This document shows positions 26,539 through 34,440 of a stretch of 64,000 nt of DNA, piece after piece. Below the pieces are notes generated by a model, which was given only the letters and a program-made list of their open reading frames with translations, was not told the origin of the DNA and made no database searches. The stretch covers positions 1,550,001-1,614,000 of the forward strand of contig NZ_CP053435.1 in the NCBI RefSeq assembly GCF_013127955.1, written 5' to 3'. Origin of the DNA: Spirosoma taeanense (GTDB lineage: Bacteria > Bacteroidota > Bacteroidia > Cytophagales > Spirosomataceae). Within the stretch, counting starts at the first letter, position 1, and each line of letters begins with the position of its first letter. Both the position numbers and the translations under genes were made by a program.

Positions 26539-27318
26539 ATGGCGAAAGCAACAGCAAAAGTAGTGGAAGAACAATCTAAGATAAACTCTGAGATAGTTAA
26601 GCCAAAGTGCTTTGTAATAATGCCATTTGGAGGTTGGTTTGACAAATACTATTTAGAAATTTATATTCCAGCTATCGAAGCTGCTGGCTTTGATGCCAAA
26701 AGAGCAGACGATTTATACAGACCAGGTAATATAGTGAACGACATTTGGGCTTATACAAAAGAAGCAACAGTATTACTTGCGGATTTGACTAACAAGAATC
26801 CAAATGTTTTCTATGAACTGGGGCTTGCTCATGCTATTACTAAACCTGCAATTCTGATAACGGCTTCTATGGAAGACGTCCCATTTGATTTGAGGAGTCT
26901 AAGAGTTATAGAGTACGATAAAAACAGCCCTAAGTGGGGCGAAGTATTACAGGGAAGAATAACTAAATCATTAACAGAGACTTTAAAAAATCCTAAAGAC
27001 GCTATACCACCTACCTTTTTTGAAGTTGATAATACCGAAAAAATTAAAATTACCCCTGAAAACAAAGAATTATTAGAGATAAGAAATGAACTTGATTTAC
27101 TCAAACGTGAAGTTAGGTCAAGTGATTTAAGGCGAAGAAGGAAAATTGGAGAAGAAATTCATCCAGATGAAGCAGAACTACTCATTAGGAGTTATCTTAA
27201 AAAAGGCCTCGATGAAGCAGTAATAGCAGAAAAACTTGAGCCGCTGGGTCCACCGAGAGAATGGGTGTATCGGCAAATTGAAAAAATAATAAAAGAAACG
27301 CCGAAAGATGGAGAATAA
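26539..27318 (+). CDS. Nucleoside 2-deoxyribosyltransferase-like protein
   Basis: This 259-residue protein has CFVIMPFGGWFDKYY, RADDLYRPGNIVNDIW, LLADLTNKNPNVFYELGLAHA and DVPFDLRSLRVIEY. These mark the deoxyribosyltransferase/TIR-related Rossmann-like family often found in defence islands, where members act on nucleosides or NAD-type molecules. Residues ~175-259 form a charged helical tail with no known domain. The ExxLA/H-type motif (FYELGLAHA) carries the likely catalytic Glu. AT-rich and foreign. The substrate is unknown. Confidence 0.8.
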   Translation: MAKATAKVVEEQSKINSEIVKPKCFVIMPFGGWFDKYYLEIYIPAIEAAGFDAKRADDLYRPGNIVNDIWAYTKEATVLLADLTNKNPNVFYELGLAHAITKPAILITASMEDVPFDLRSLRVIEYDKNSPKWGEVLQGRITKSLTETLKNPKDAIPPTFFEVDNTEKIKITPENKELLEIRNELDLLKREVRSSDLRRRRKIGEEIHPDEAELLIRSYLKKGLDEAVIAEKLEPLGPPREWVYRQIEKIIKETPKDGE

Positions 27319-27591
27319 ATTTCTGAATTTCCTATTATGAATAGTTGATATGAAAAACTTTGACAGATTGCCTCCGACACGATACACGTCAGAATTTGAC
27401 AGGTTTTACGATGGTTACGTGTGACATCGAGCAACCAAGCGTTTGGTCAACCAAAAGCAGGGTAAGTTTCGGATGACATTCGGCACTCTGGAGTTAACGA
27501 GGTTTAGCAGTTTTGACCGTATGTTTTTGATTCACTCCGCGTGGGCAAGGTCACCGCTGACAGGATGCTCGCCGGATGCGCAACGTTGGCA
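27319..27591 (+). other. Gene-free stretch before attC-like site C
   Basis: This region carries several weak copies of the array motif (CCGACACGATACACGTC, GTGTGACATCGAGC, CGGATGACATTCGGC). The full motif GACAGGATGCTCG at 27559-27571 lies 33 bp before the R'' box. Short ORFs here translate repeat sequence and are not believable. Confidence 0.5.
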
Positions 27592-27676
27592 GCCCAACCG
27601 GCAAAGGGTGAAAAGGCGCAGCCTGGTAGCTCAACCATAATTGCTTATTCACCATCAGCCCTTTGGGTCGTTGGGC
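27592..27676 (+). repeat. attC-like site C
   Basis: 85 bp. R'' GCCCAAC (27592-27598) and R' GTTGGGC (27670-27676) are perfectly complementary. The arm AAAGGG-TG pairs with CA-G-CCCTTT, leaving one extra base on the right. The spacers are CGGC and GGGTC. Best-formed site in the array. Confidence 0.75.
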
Positions 27677-27941
27677 GATCAGTCCATGAAGTGTATTCGG
27701 CGGCTTTTGTTGATAAGTCGCAATTGACTGACAGTAAAGCTATTAACTCTCAACACAGGCGTCGATCGATAGGTCAAATGCCCTAGTGAAATAACTTGAC
27801 AAGGGGCAGGTTACGGGTAGCAGAAGATGACCGCTTGGTCACAATGATAAGGTAAAATGTGCTAGCTTTTCCCACTTTTGTATAAGTTGAGATCAGCGCT
27901 CTTGGGTCAACTTTGTCTCATAATTTTTAGCAGAAAAAATA
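27677..27941 (+). other. Leader of the SDR/AraC cassette
   Basis: About 265 bp without a gene. It includes the probable SDR promoter (27887-27915) and only weak traces of the GACAGG motif. Confidence 0.45.
27887..27915 (+). promoter_or_regulatory. Possible Bacteroidota promoter of the SDR gene
   Basis: A TTG (27887-27889, -33-like) and CAACTTTG (27908-27915, one mismatch to TAnnTTTG) are separated by 18 nt. The same CAACTTTG occurs before the aldolase gene. Pattern match only. Confidence 0.35.
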
Positions 27942-28760
27942 ATGAGCAAAACTATTTTAATTACCGGAGCATCGCGAGGATTTGGCCAATTGTGGACTAA
28001 GGCCTTTCTACAACAGGGCTATAGCGTAGCCGCCACCGCCCGAAACCTAACTAGCTTAGATGAGCTGAAGGCTCAGTTTGGTGACCAACTGCTGCCCATT
28101 CAATTGGATGTGACCGACCGTGGGGCGGCTATTCAGGCAGTGCAACAAGCCTACAATGAGTTTGGGCGCATTGACGTGCTGATTAACAACGCGGGTTATG
28201 GCTTGTTTGGCTGCGTAGAAGAAACCTCAGAACAACAGGCCCGCGACTTGATGGAAACCAATTTCTTTGGTCTGCTTTGGCTTACCCAGGCTGTCTTGCC
28301 GATTATGCGCAAGCAAAGCAGTGGCCACATCATTCAGGTATCGAGTGTGCTGGGCCTGATCACCTGGCCAAATGTAGGTCTGTACAATGCCTCCAAATTT
28401 GCCGTTGAAGGCTTGAGCGAAACGTTGGCCTCGGAAGTAAAAGGGTTTGGTATCAACGTCAGCCTAGTAGAACCCGCCCCGTATGCCACTGACTACGCCG
28501 GTTCCTCGGCTGTAATTACTCAACCACTATCCGCTTACGCTCCCTTAAAGGCGAGTCTGCAGGCCAACTATGCCACCCTCTATATGGGCCAGCCCGAAGC
28601 CACCACCGCAGCGATGCTCCAATTAATCGAAAGTGAACAGCCTCCACTACGGCTCCTGCTAGGCAAACTAGCTTACCCCCTGGTTAAACAGGCATACAAC
28701 AGCCGGTTTGCTGAGTGGGACGCTTGGGCCGAGGTCACTATGGCCGCCCATGAGGGTTAA
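27942..28760 (+). CDS. Short-chain dehydrogenase/reductase (SDR)
   Basis: This 272-residue classical SDR has TGASRGFG (NAD(P) binding), the NNAG motif (VLINNAGYG), catalytic Ser in SSVLGL and the YNASK Tyr/Lys pair. It oxidises or reduces a small carbonyl or alcohol substrate with NAD(P)H in the cytoplasm; the substrate is unknown. It lies between attC-like sites C and D, 68 bp before an AraC regulator on the same strand, and was probably mobilised together with that regulator. Its base composition is nearer the core genome than the defence cassettes. Confidence 0.93.
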   Translation: MSKTILITGASRGFGQLWTKAFLQQGYSVAATARNLTSLDELKAQFGDQLLPIQLDVTDRGAAIQAVQQAYNEFGRIDVLINNAGYGLFGCVEETSEQQARDLMETNFFGLLWLTQAVLPIMRKQSSGHIIQVSSVLGLITWPNVGLYNASKFAVEGLSETLASEVKGFGINVSLVEPAPYATDYAGSSAVITQPLSAYAPLKASLQANYATLYMGQPEATTAAMLQLIESEQPPLRLLLGKLAYPLVKQAYNSRFAEWDAWAEVTMAAHEG

Positions 28761-28775
28761 TCAACTAACCGTGAC

Positions 28776-28814
28776 GGGATAAATCTATACCGTTTTTGGC
28801 TGTAGATTTATCCC
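28776..28814 (+). promoter_or_regulatory. Inverted repeat between SDR and AraC genes
   Basis: The 12-bp arms GGGATAAATCTA (28776-28787) and TAGATTTATCCC (28803-28814) enclose a 15-nt loop. The repeat starts 16 bp after the SDR stop and ends 15 bp before the AraC start. It has no T-run, so it could be an operator or an attenuating hairpin rather than a terminator. Confidence 0.5.
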
Positions 28815-28828
28815 ATTATTACTGCCGT

Positions 28829-29719
28829 ATGCTTCATTTCAGTACCCTTAGCGCCATGCGCCGTGACCTGGGCTTACGCCCACCCGAGCACCCTCAACTA
28901 GCCATAGAGAGGGGTCTGCAAAGCTGCCCCCTGGATGGGCAAGCCTTCACTACCGATTGCTATGGAATAATGTTCAAAAAGGTCAAGGCTGGCGTTATGC
29001 TGTACGGTCGTACCGCTTACGACCATACCAACGGCTCGTTGTCCTTTGTTAAACCCCGGCAACGAATCGAGTTCAGGAATCTGGAAGTGGAAGAGGACAG
29101 TTTTTTGTTATTCATGCATGAAGATTATCTGAATGGTCATCCTCTCCACAAGCAGATTCAGCACTACACTTATTTTGATTACGAAGTGACCGAAGCGCTG
29201 CATCTCTCCCCGCGGGAAGAACAGGTCATATGGGATCTGTACTCCAAGATTGAAGCTGAGTATTACAGTAATCCAGACGAGTACACTCGCCTGATTATAC
29301 TGACCCATATTGATTCTCTGCTGACGTATTGCCAGCGCTTTTACAAACGTCAGTTCATCAACCGCGCCGAGCTGTCAGGCAAAACGGTGTCTAAGTTTCG
29401 GGAAGCACTAGCAGCCTGTTTAAGGGATGAATCAGAGCAAACTAACGGATTACCTTCGGTTCACCAATTAGCCAACCAACTCCACTTATCCCCGCGCTAC
29501 CTGAGTGATCTGCTCAAGCAGGAGACTGGCAAAACGGCTATCGAGCTGATTCATATTTTTCTCATCAACGAAGCCAAAAACCGGTTAAAGCAAAACGAAC
29601 TGAGTATTTCTGAAATCGCTTATAGGCTTGGGTTTGAGAACCCTTCTTATTTTTCACGGCTATTTAAGAAAGAAGTTGGTCTCAGCCCGAACCTCTTCAA
29701 GAAGCAGTTGTCTACTTAG
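28829..29719 (+). CDS. AraC-family transcriptional regulator
   Basis: I use the ATG at 28829 (MLHFSTLSAMRRDLG, 296 residues) instead of an upstream TTG. The N-terminal ~180 residues form a cupin-like sensor. The C-terminal ~100 residues hold two helix-turn-helix units (LANQLHLSPRYLSDLLKQ and ISEIAYRLGFENPSYFSRLF), ending in the usual GLSPNLFKKQ. It probably controls the SDR gene it follows and perhaps itself through the inverted repeat at 28776-28814. The ligand is unknown. Confidence 0.92.
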   Translation: MLHFSTLSAMRRDLGLRPPEHPQLAIERGLQSCPLDGQAFTTDCYGIMFKKVKAGVMLYGRTAYDHTNGSLSFVKPRQRIEFRNLEVEEDSFLLFMHEDYLNGHPLHKQIQHYTYFDYEVTEALHLSPREEQVIWDLYSKIEAEYYSNPDEYTRLIILTHIDSLLTYCQRFYKRQFINRAELSGKTVSKFREALAACLRDESEQTNGLPSVHQLANQLHLSPRYLSDLLKQETGKTAIELIHIFLINEAKNRLKQNELSISEIAYRLGFENPSYFSRLFKKEVGLSPNLFKKQLST

Positions 29720-29890
29720 CTGTATGCATTAGTGGTTTTGACAACCATACTTCGGCTAGATGCGTGGCTATACAGCTTAAAAGTGTGTTCGGCGGCACCA
29801 GTCGACACGCCATACTGTATCGACAAGTAGTCTTTATATAGTTGTCGGCTCCGGTTGACAGGATGCAGGCCACTGGAAATAAGTTGAGCA
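29720..29890 (+). other. Spacer between AraC gene and attC-like site D
   Basis: Non-coding. It carries the array motif GACAGGATGCAGG at 29857-29869, 34 bp before the R'' box. Confidence 0.5.
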
Positions 29891-29976
29891 GCCCAACAGG
29901 CAGGGGATGTAAAGGTGCAAGCATCTCGTATTCGGCCAAGTAAATTGGTAACCATCAACCCCTTGAGCCATTGGGT
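29891..29976 (+). repeat. attC-like site D
   Basis: 86 bp. R'' is GCCCAAC (29891-29897) and the right box is ATTGGGT (29970-29976), one base off GTT. The arms AGGGG-ATG and CAT-CAA-CCCCT pair with extra bases on the right. TGTAAAGGTG follows the left arm, as in sites A and B. Confidence 0.68.
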
Positions 29977-30244
29977 GATATGGCTATTATGTGTGGCGTG
30001 GGCGGGTTCCGGGTGACAGGATGCAGGCCGCAGAGGTCAGGTTTTTTGTCCGTTTAGCGGGATTTGGGCCGATAAGCCAACCGCTCCGACAGTCCGAGTT
30101 TGGGTTTGCAGTGTGATGTCTTGGTGATAGGGTAAACGCCCCCTGAGTCAGGCTTTGGTTGATTAGGTGGGTTTCGTCCGACAGGGCAAAACGCCCCGGT
30201 TAGGAAACTTGAGAAAGCCTACGAAAAAACAAACTCGTAAACCA
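29977..30244 (+). other. Leader with repeated GACAGG motifs
   Basis: About 270 bp before a small cassette gene. It contains GTGGCGTGGGCGGGTTCCG (shared with the leader at 23717), GGTGACAGGATGCAGGCCG (30013 onward), GGTGATAGGGTAAACGCCCCC and CCGACAGGGCAAAACGCCCC. No protein-like ORF. Confidence 0.55.
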
Positions 30245-30445
30245 ATGAAAGAATACAAAGTTGAAGCCCTGATTTATTACTCGAAATTAACGCTTGATTC
30301 AGAACACATCGTTAAGAAGTCCAAAGAAGAAATTCAGACAAAGTTGGATGAATACGCTTCACAAGGTTACAGATTAACTTCTACGTCGTCCACTAATTTT
30401 GGATCTGCCGTATATATTTATCTGTATTTTGAGAAGGATATTTAA
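30245..30445 (+). CDS. Small DUF4177-like cassette protein
   Basis: I start at MKEYKVEALIYYSKL (66 residues), because the upstream 26 codons translate leader repeat sequence. The pattern YKVEAL ... QTKLDEYASQGYRLTS ... YIYLYFEKD (strand-helix-strand with a G-Y/W-R-L) matches the short DUF4177-type fold. Function unknown. It lies in the last cassette of the array, 67 bp before the final attC-like site. Confidence 0.65.
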   Translation: MKEYKVEALIYYSKLTLDSEHIVKKSKEEIQTKLDEYASQGYRLTSTSSTNFGSAVYIYLYFEKDI

Positions 30446-30511
30446 CGGTTTTTCGCTCTGCGTGGTAGGCTTTCTGGCGACAGGCTGCACTTGTGTAGGC
30501 TACGTACCTCA

Positions 30512-30563
30512 GCCCAACCGCCACCGAGTTCGCGGGCGAACAAACTCAGAAGAACTGTTAAAT
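30512..30563 (+). repeat. Terminal attC-like site E (short)
   Basis: R'' GCCCAAC (30512-30518) lies 33 bp after GACAGGCTGCAC (30479-30490). The arm GAGTTCG pairs with CGAAC-aa-ACTC, and GTTAAAT (30557-30563) fits GTTRRRY. The 52-bp length is near the lower end for attC. This would be the right end of the array. Confidence 0.5.
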
Positions 30564-30720
30564 TATCCTTTGGATAACGCTTGATTATCAGCGAACTGCA
30601 GTTTAGCGGTACATCCAAATGGGTAAGTGTAGAGACACGTTTGTTCCCTCTTGTGCGCCTTCCATCAACACTTTAGCGTTGAGTGAGCTAACCACACATA
30701 CTATTTACGCAGCTGCGTTT

Positions 30721-30764
30721 TAACGAACAATGCCCCTGCTTATAAGCAGAGGCATTGTTCGTTA
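30721..30764. terminator. Strong palindrome at the 3' end of the HAD gene
   Basis: A 14-bp stem, one mismatch and an inner self-complementary CTGCTTATAAGCAG. The right arm includes the TAA stop of the minus-strand HAD gene. No T-run follows in either direction, so it may be an RNA-stabilising or Rho-assisted end rather than a classical terminator. Confidence 0.55.
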
Positions 30765-31424
30765 AACAACGTTAACCAGCCGCTGGAGCCGGTCGAGGCT
30801 CATTTCGGTAAAATCCCGGATGGCGTCGTCCACAAAGGGAGCCAGTTCGTCGGGCGTTTGGGTTGTCGCTACGCCGATGACGTGCGCACCCGACGCCCTG
30901 GCGGCCCGGATGCCGGTCATGGAATCTTCAAAAATCACGCTGTCGGCGGGGTCAATGCCTAGTGCCGCCATTGCTTTCTGGTAGATTTCCGGATCGGGTT
31001 TGGGGCGGCTGACCATGCTTTCATTCAGCAACGCGTCGAAATAGGGACGTAATTCCAGCGCATCGACGACAAAATCCAGGTTTTCGACGGGCGCGGAAGT
31101 CGCTACGGCCGTGCGGATGCCAGCGGCTTTCAGGGCCTTCAGGAACGTAACTAGTCCCGGAACGGGCGTAATGTTGGGGCGGTAGAGTTCGCGGAACAGA
31201 GCTTCTTTCTCATTGCCCAGCCGCAGCACTTCGTCGGTCGTCAGGGTCTGGTTGGCGAATAGATGCGCGACGATATCGGTATTGTGTTTGCCTGAAACGT
31301 GCTGCACAAAATCATCATCGCTCAGGGTCTTTCCATACCGCTGGTAGTACTGCCGCCAGGCGGTGCGGTGATGCGGGTTCGTGTCGACGATCACCCCATC
31401 CATATCAAAAATTACTGCTTTCAT
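30762..31424 (-). CDS. HAD-superfamily hydrolase (beta-phosphoglucomutase-like)
   Basis: This 220-residue HAD-IA phosphatase or phosphomutase has DMDGVIVDT (nucleophile Asp7, acid/base Asp9), a helical cap (~18-85), ATSAP (motif II), KPDPEIYQKA (Lys, motif III) and IFEDSMTGIRAA (motif IV). The GK-type cap start (GKHN) and DMDGVI are like beta-phosphoglucomutase, but sugar phosphatase activity is equally possible. Cytoplasmic. It is followed on the minus strand by the cassette array, so it marks resumption of core-like genes. Confidence 0.9.
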   Translation of the reverse strand: MKAVIFDMDGVIVDTNPHHRTAWRQYYQRYGKTLSDDDFVQHVSGKHNTDIVAHLFANQTLTTDEVLRLGNEKEALFRELYRPNITPVPGLVTFLKALKAAGIRTAVATSAPVENLDFVVDALELRPYFDALLNESMVSRPKPDPEIYQKAMAALGIDPADSVIFEDSMTGIRAARASGAHVIGVATTQTPDELAPFVDDAIRDFTEMSLDRLQRLVNVV

Positions 31425-31481
31425 AAAAATAGATTACACACTGGCGGGGTAGATAAAAGCATTTACCCGGCCCGTGTGTGG

Positions 31482-32705
31482 TTAGAATAAGTTGACAAGT
31501 CGGGCCAAGCCAGCCGAAATGAGCAGGATAACGGCGACAAAGCCTAAGCCAAAGTACAGGCCAAAGGCTTCGGCGACGAAGCCAATGACGGGCGGACCCG
31601 CCAGAAACCCGATAAAGCTGAACGAAGCAAAGGTTGCCAGACCCGCCACGGGCGGAATGCCCGGCACCCGTAACGCGGCACTATACAGAATAGGCGCACC
31701 CAGCGAACAGCCCGCGCCCAGCAGGGCAAACCCAACCAGCGCAACGGCGGGGTAGGGAAAAGCGATAGCAATTATCAGACCCAGCGTACCCAGCACGGCA
31801 CCAATCTGAAGCCAGCGTTTAGAGCCGATTTTCGGAATGATGGCATCGCCCAGAAAACGGAAGCTCGTCATGGTCAGCGAGAAGCTGGCAAAGCCCAGGG
31901 CGGCAATCTGGCTGCTGGCCCCGAGGGTTTCGCGCAGGTAAACAGCGCTCCAGTCGAAAGCGACCCCTTCGCCCATAGCCACGGCCAGACCAATCAGAAT
32001 CATCAGCAACAGGTCCCGATTCGGGCGTACGAACGATGATCCGGCTTTCTCGCCCGATTCAGTGCGGCTGCTGGAAGGAATCTGCGCCAGCATGGGTTGT
32101 AAAAGGACCGTCAGTAACAGAATCAGCGCGGCCATGCCCATGATGTGGACCGACGGCGATACGTGCAGCGCAATGACGGCTCCGGCAATGCCCGATCCGA
32201 GCAGTCCGCCCAGACTCCACATGCCGTGGCAGGAAGACATGATCACGATGCCCCGCTCTCGCTCCAGATTGGTGGCGCTGGTGTTCATGGCGACGTTGAT
32301 CAGGGCCGCGTTCAGGCCCATCAGGAATAAGCCAAAGACCAGCACCGCCGGGTTGGGCGCATTGAGCGGGATGCAGACGGCCAGCGACAGACCCACCGCC
32401 GACCAGAAACAGGCCCGCGCTTCGCCAAGCCGGGAAATGATCCAGCCCGTCAGCGGGTTCATGAGCAGCAGTCCGGCAGGCATCGCAAATAGCGTTAAGC
32501 CCAGTTCCGCGTCGGAGAGGGCCAGCTTTTGTTTTACGTAGGGAATATGCGCTACCCAACTGCCGAACAGGATACTGTCTGACGCGAAGACCAGGCCAAC
32601 CGCCAGGGCTTGCCGGTTCAGGAAAAACGTCATCAGGTTCCTGACAAACAGCGTACGATAGGAGTTGCCTAACGAAATTGAAGATTGTTGTCCGGTTGTA
32701 TTCAT
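31482..32705 (-). CDS. MFS transporter
   Basis: This 407-residue protein has about 12 hydrophobic segments. The loop 2-3 motif is loosely present (GWIISRLGEARAC), as is the middle NVAMNTSATNLERERG segment of YbjJ-like permeases. It is an inner-membrane secondary transporter; the substrate is not readable (sugar or drug export are both possible). The HAD gene lies 57 bp downstream on the same strand and may be co-transcribed. A terminator (32711-32739) isolates it from msrA upstream. Confidence 0.88.
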   Translation of the reverse strand: MNTTGQQSSISLGNSYRTLFVRNLMTFFLNRQALAVGLVFASDSILFGSWVAHIPYVKQKLALSDAELGLTLFAMPAGLLLMNPLTGWIISRLGEARACFWSAVGLSLAVCIPLNAPNPAVLVFGLFLMGLNAALINVAMNTSATNLERERGIVIMSSCHGMWSLGGLLGSGIAGAVIALHVSPSVHIMGMAALILLLTVLLQPMLAQIPSSSRTESGEKAGSSFVRPNRDLLLMILIGLAVAMGEGVAFDWSAVYLRETLGASSQIAALGFASFSLTMTSFRFLGDAIIPKIGSKRWLQIGAVLGTLGLIIAIAFPYPAVALVGFALLGAGCSLGAPILYSAALRVPGIPPVAGLATFASFSFIGFLAGPPVIGFVAEAFGLYFGLGFVAVILLISAGLARLVNLF

Positions 32706-32710
32706 AAAGC

Positions 32711-32739
32711 AAAAATAGCCGGTTCGAACCGGCTATTTT
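32711..32739 (-). terminator. Terminator after msrA
   Basis: A perfect palindrome AAAATAGCCGGTTCGAACCG with its matching arm, giving A- and T-rich flanks. It lies about 50 bp beyond the msrA stop. Confidence 0.8.
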
Positions 32740-32790
32740 GTCAATATATTATCCGCTACCAATGCTGTATTGATTAATTTTTGGCAACGG

Positions 32791-33453
32791 CTATTCATTC
32801 ATTGTTAACGAGGTACTATTTTTAAGGTGGCCCGCCATCGCTTTACGTAGCTTCTCGACCTTAGGCAGCGATACACGCTGGATATAGGGCTGGTCGGGGT
32901 GCAGCGCGAAGTAATTCTGGTGGTAATTCTCGGCGGGGTAGAAGGCCGTAATAGGCGTTACCTCCGTGACAACCGGGTTGGCGTAATGTTTCGACTCGTT
33001 GGTGCGTTTGATGGCGGCCAGAATTTCGGCTTTCTCGGCAGGCGTGCGATAAAAAGCTACCGAGCGATAATCGCGGCCAACGTCGGGCCCCTGCCGGTTG
33101 AGAGTCGTGGGGTCGTGACCGGCGAAGAACGCGTCGAGCAACTGGGCGTAACTGATTACTTTCGGATCGTAATACACCTGAACGGATTCGGCATGGCCGG
33201 TTTTATCGGTGCCCACCTGCTCGTAAGTCGGGTTTTTAACGTCGCCACCCGCGTAACCGGAAATGACTTCGCGTACGCCTTTCAACTGGTTCATGCCTTC
33301 TTCCAGGGCCCAGAAGCACCCGCCCGCAAAGGTGGCTACGGCCTCGCCGGGTTTGGGCGTGGGTAGTTTGGCGAATGCATACTCGTTCGACTGGCCCTGT
33401 GCACATCCGGCCAGCAGGAGCAAACTAAAGACGTATAAATGAAGTCGTTTCAT
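32791..33453 (-). CDS. msrA: Peptide methionine-(S)-sulfoxide reductase, lipoprotein form
   Basis: I start at MKRLHLYVFSLLLLAGC (220 residues), because the longer frame runs back into the divergent AraC gene. The LLLAGC lipobox (Cys17) predicts a membrane-anchored periplasmic lipoprotein. The MsrA catalytic motif is GGCFWALE (Cys46), followed by VISGYAGG, GHAESVQVYYDP, FFAGHDPTTLNRQGPDVGRDYRS and AENYHQNY. It repairs oxidised methionine in exported proteins. Divergent from an AraC regulator. Confidence 0.95.
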   Translation of the reverse strand: MKRLHLYVFSLLLLAGCAQGQSNEYAFAKLPTPKPGEAVATFAGGCFWALEEGMNQLKGVREVISGYAGGDVKNPTYEQVGTDKTGHAESVQVYYDPKVISYAQLLDAFFAGHDPTTLNRQGPDVGRDYRSVAFYRTPAEKAEILAAIKRTNESKHYANPVVTEVTPITAFYPAENYHQNYFALHPDQPYIQRVSLPKVEKLRKAMAGHLKNSTSLTMNE

Positions 33454-33540
33454 GCTGATTGTCATTAAAAAAGCGCTTACTATACTAACGTTTAAAAGAC
33501 ATTCCCGGTTTCTTTGTCGGTAAGTTATGCCCCGTGTTAG

Positions 33541-34389
33541 ATGAAACTCCAGTTTGAGAAAATAGAACCCGAAGCAGGCAGTTCGTTTCGGGTCATGCAC
33601 CATACCGAAGCCGAAACGTGCCGGGTGTACTGGCATTATCATCCGGAATACGAAATTGTCTTTATTCCCTCGGGCGATGGGCAACGGCGGGTTGGCACGA
33701 ACGTATCGCGCTACGAAGCGGGCGAGCTGATCTTTATCGGGCCGAATCTGCCGCACCTGAATTTCAGCTATGGCAAAGAAGGACAGTATGAGGAGATTGT
33801 CGTGCAGATGCGCGCGGATTTTCTGGGCGATACGTTCCTGCAAAAACCTGAGTTATCGCTCGTTCGTCGGTTGTTTGAGCGGGCGCACCGGGGCCTGGCG
33901 TTTGGCGCCGGCACCAAGCAGCGCGTTGGGCCGTGGCTGGCTCAACTGCCCGCTCAGCCGCCCTTCGAGCGGATGCTGATGCTGCTGCGGGTGTTGCAGC
34001 AACTGGCCGATGCGCCGGACGCCGAACCGCTCCATGCCGATGGTATTCAGTTTGATTTGAACCCGAAAGAGCAGGAGCGCATCAGCCGAGTGTGTCGGTA
34101 CGTGGAGCAGCATTACGCCCAGGCGATTGACGTGCGGGCCGTCGCCGATTTATCCAGCCTGACCGTTCCGGCGTTTTGCCGTTATTTCAAGCGCATGACC
34201 AACCTGACGTTCACCGATTTTGTAAATGAATACCGCGTCAATCAGGCTCGTCGGCTGCTACAGTCGTCCCGAACCGTTGCGGATGTTGGCTTTGCCGTCG
34301 GGTTCAACAACCTGTCGCACTTTAACAAGACGTTTCGGGTCGTAACGGGCCAGACCCCCAGCGCCTACCGCAAAGCACTAGTCGGGTGA
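33541..34389 (+). CDS. AraC-family regulator with cupin sensor
   Basis: This 282-residue protein has an N-terminal cupin (YWHYHPEYEIVFIPSGDGQRRVG ... IFIGPNLPHLNF) that would bind a sugar or similar effector. The C-terminal double HTH (VADLSSLTVPAFCRYFKRMT and VADVGFAVGFNNLSHFNKTF) ends in GQTPSAYRK. It is divergent from msrA with 87 bp between starts, so it may regulate that gene, though sugar-responsive targets elsewhere are as likely. Confidence 0.92.
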   Translation: MKLQFEKIEPEAGSSFRVMHHTEAETCRVYWHYHPEYEIVFIPSGDGQRRVGTNVSRYEAGELIFIGPNLPHLNFSYGKEGQYEEIVVQMRADFLGDTFLQKPELSLVRRLFERAHRGLAFGAGTKQRVGPWLAQLPAQPPFERMLMLLRVLQQLADAPDAEPLHADGIQFDLNPKEQERISRVCRYVEQHYAQAIDVRAVADLSSLTVPAFCRYFKRMTNLTFTDFVNEYRVNQARRLLQSSRTVADVGFAVGFNNLSHFNKTFRVVTGQTPSAYRKALVG

Positions 34390-34440
34390 GAGCTAGCGAA
34401 TACTGGCCTGAATGGCGATATTTGAAAAAATCTGACGACA

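Noticed and set aside
27443..27786. Short ORFs in the attC-like region
   Set aside because: They translate repeat and attC sequence and have no protein-like composition.
32791..33843. Longer start for msrA (350 residues)
   Set aside because: The upstream part runs antisense through the divergent AraC gene; the lipoprotein signal starts at 33453.
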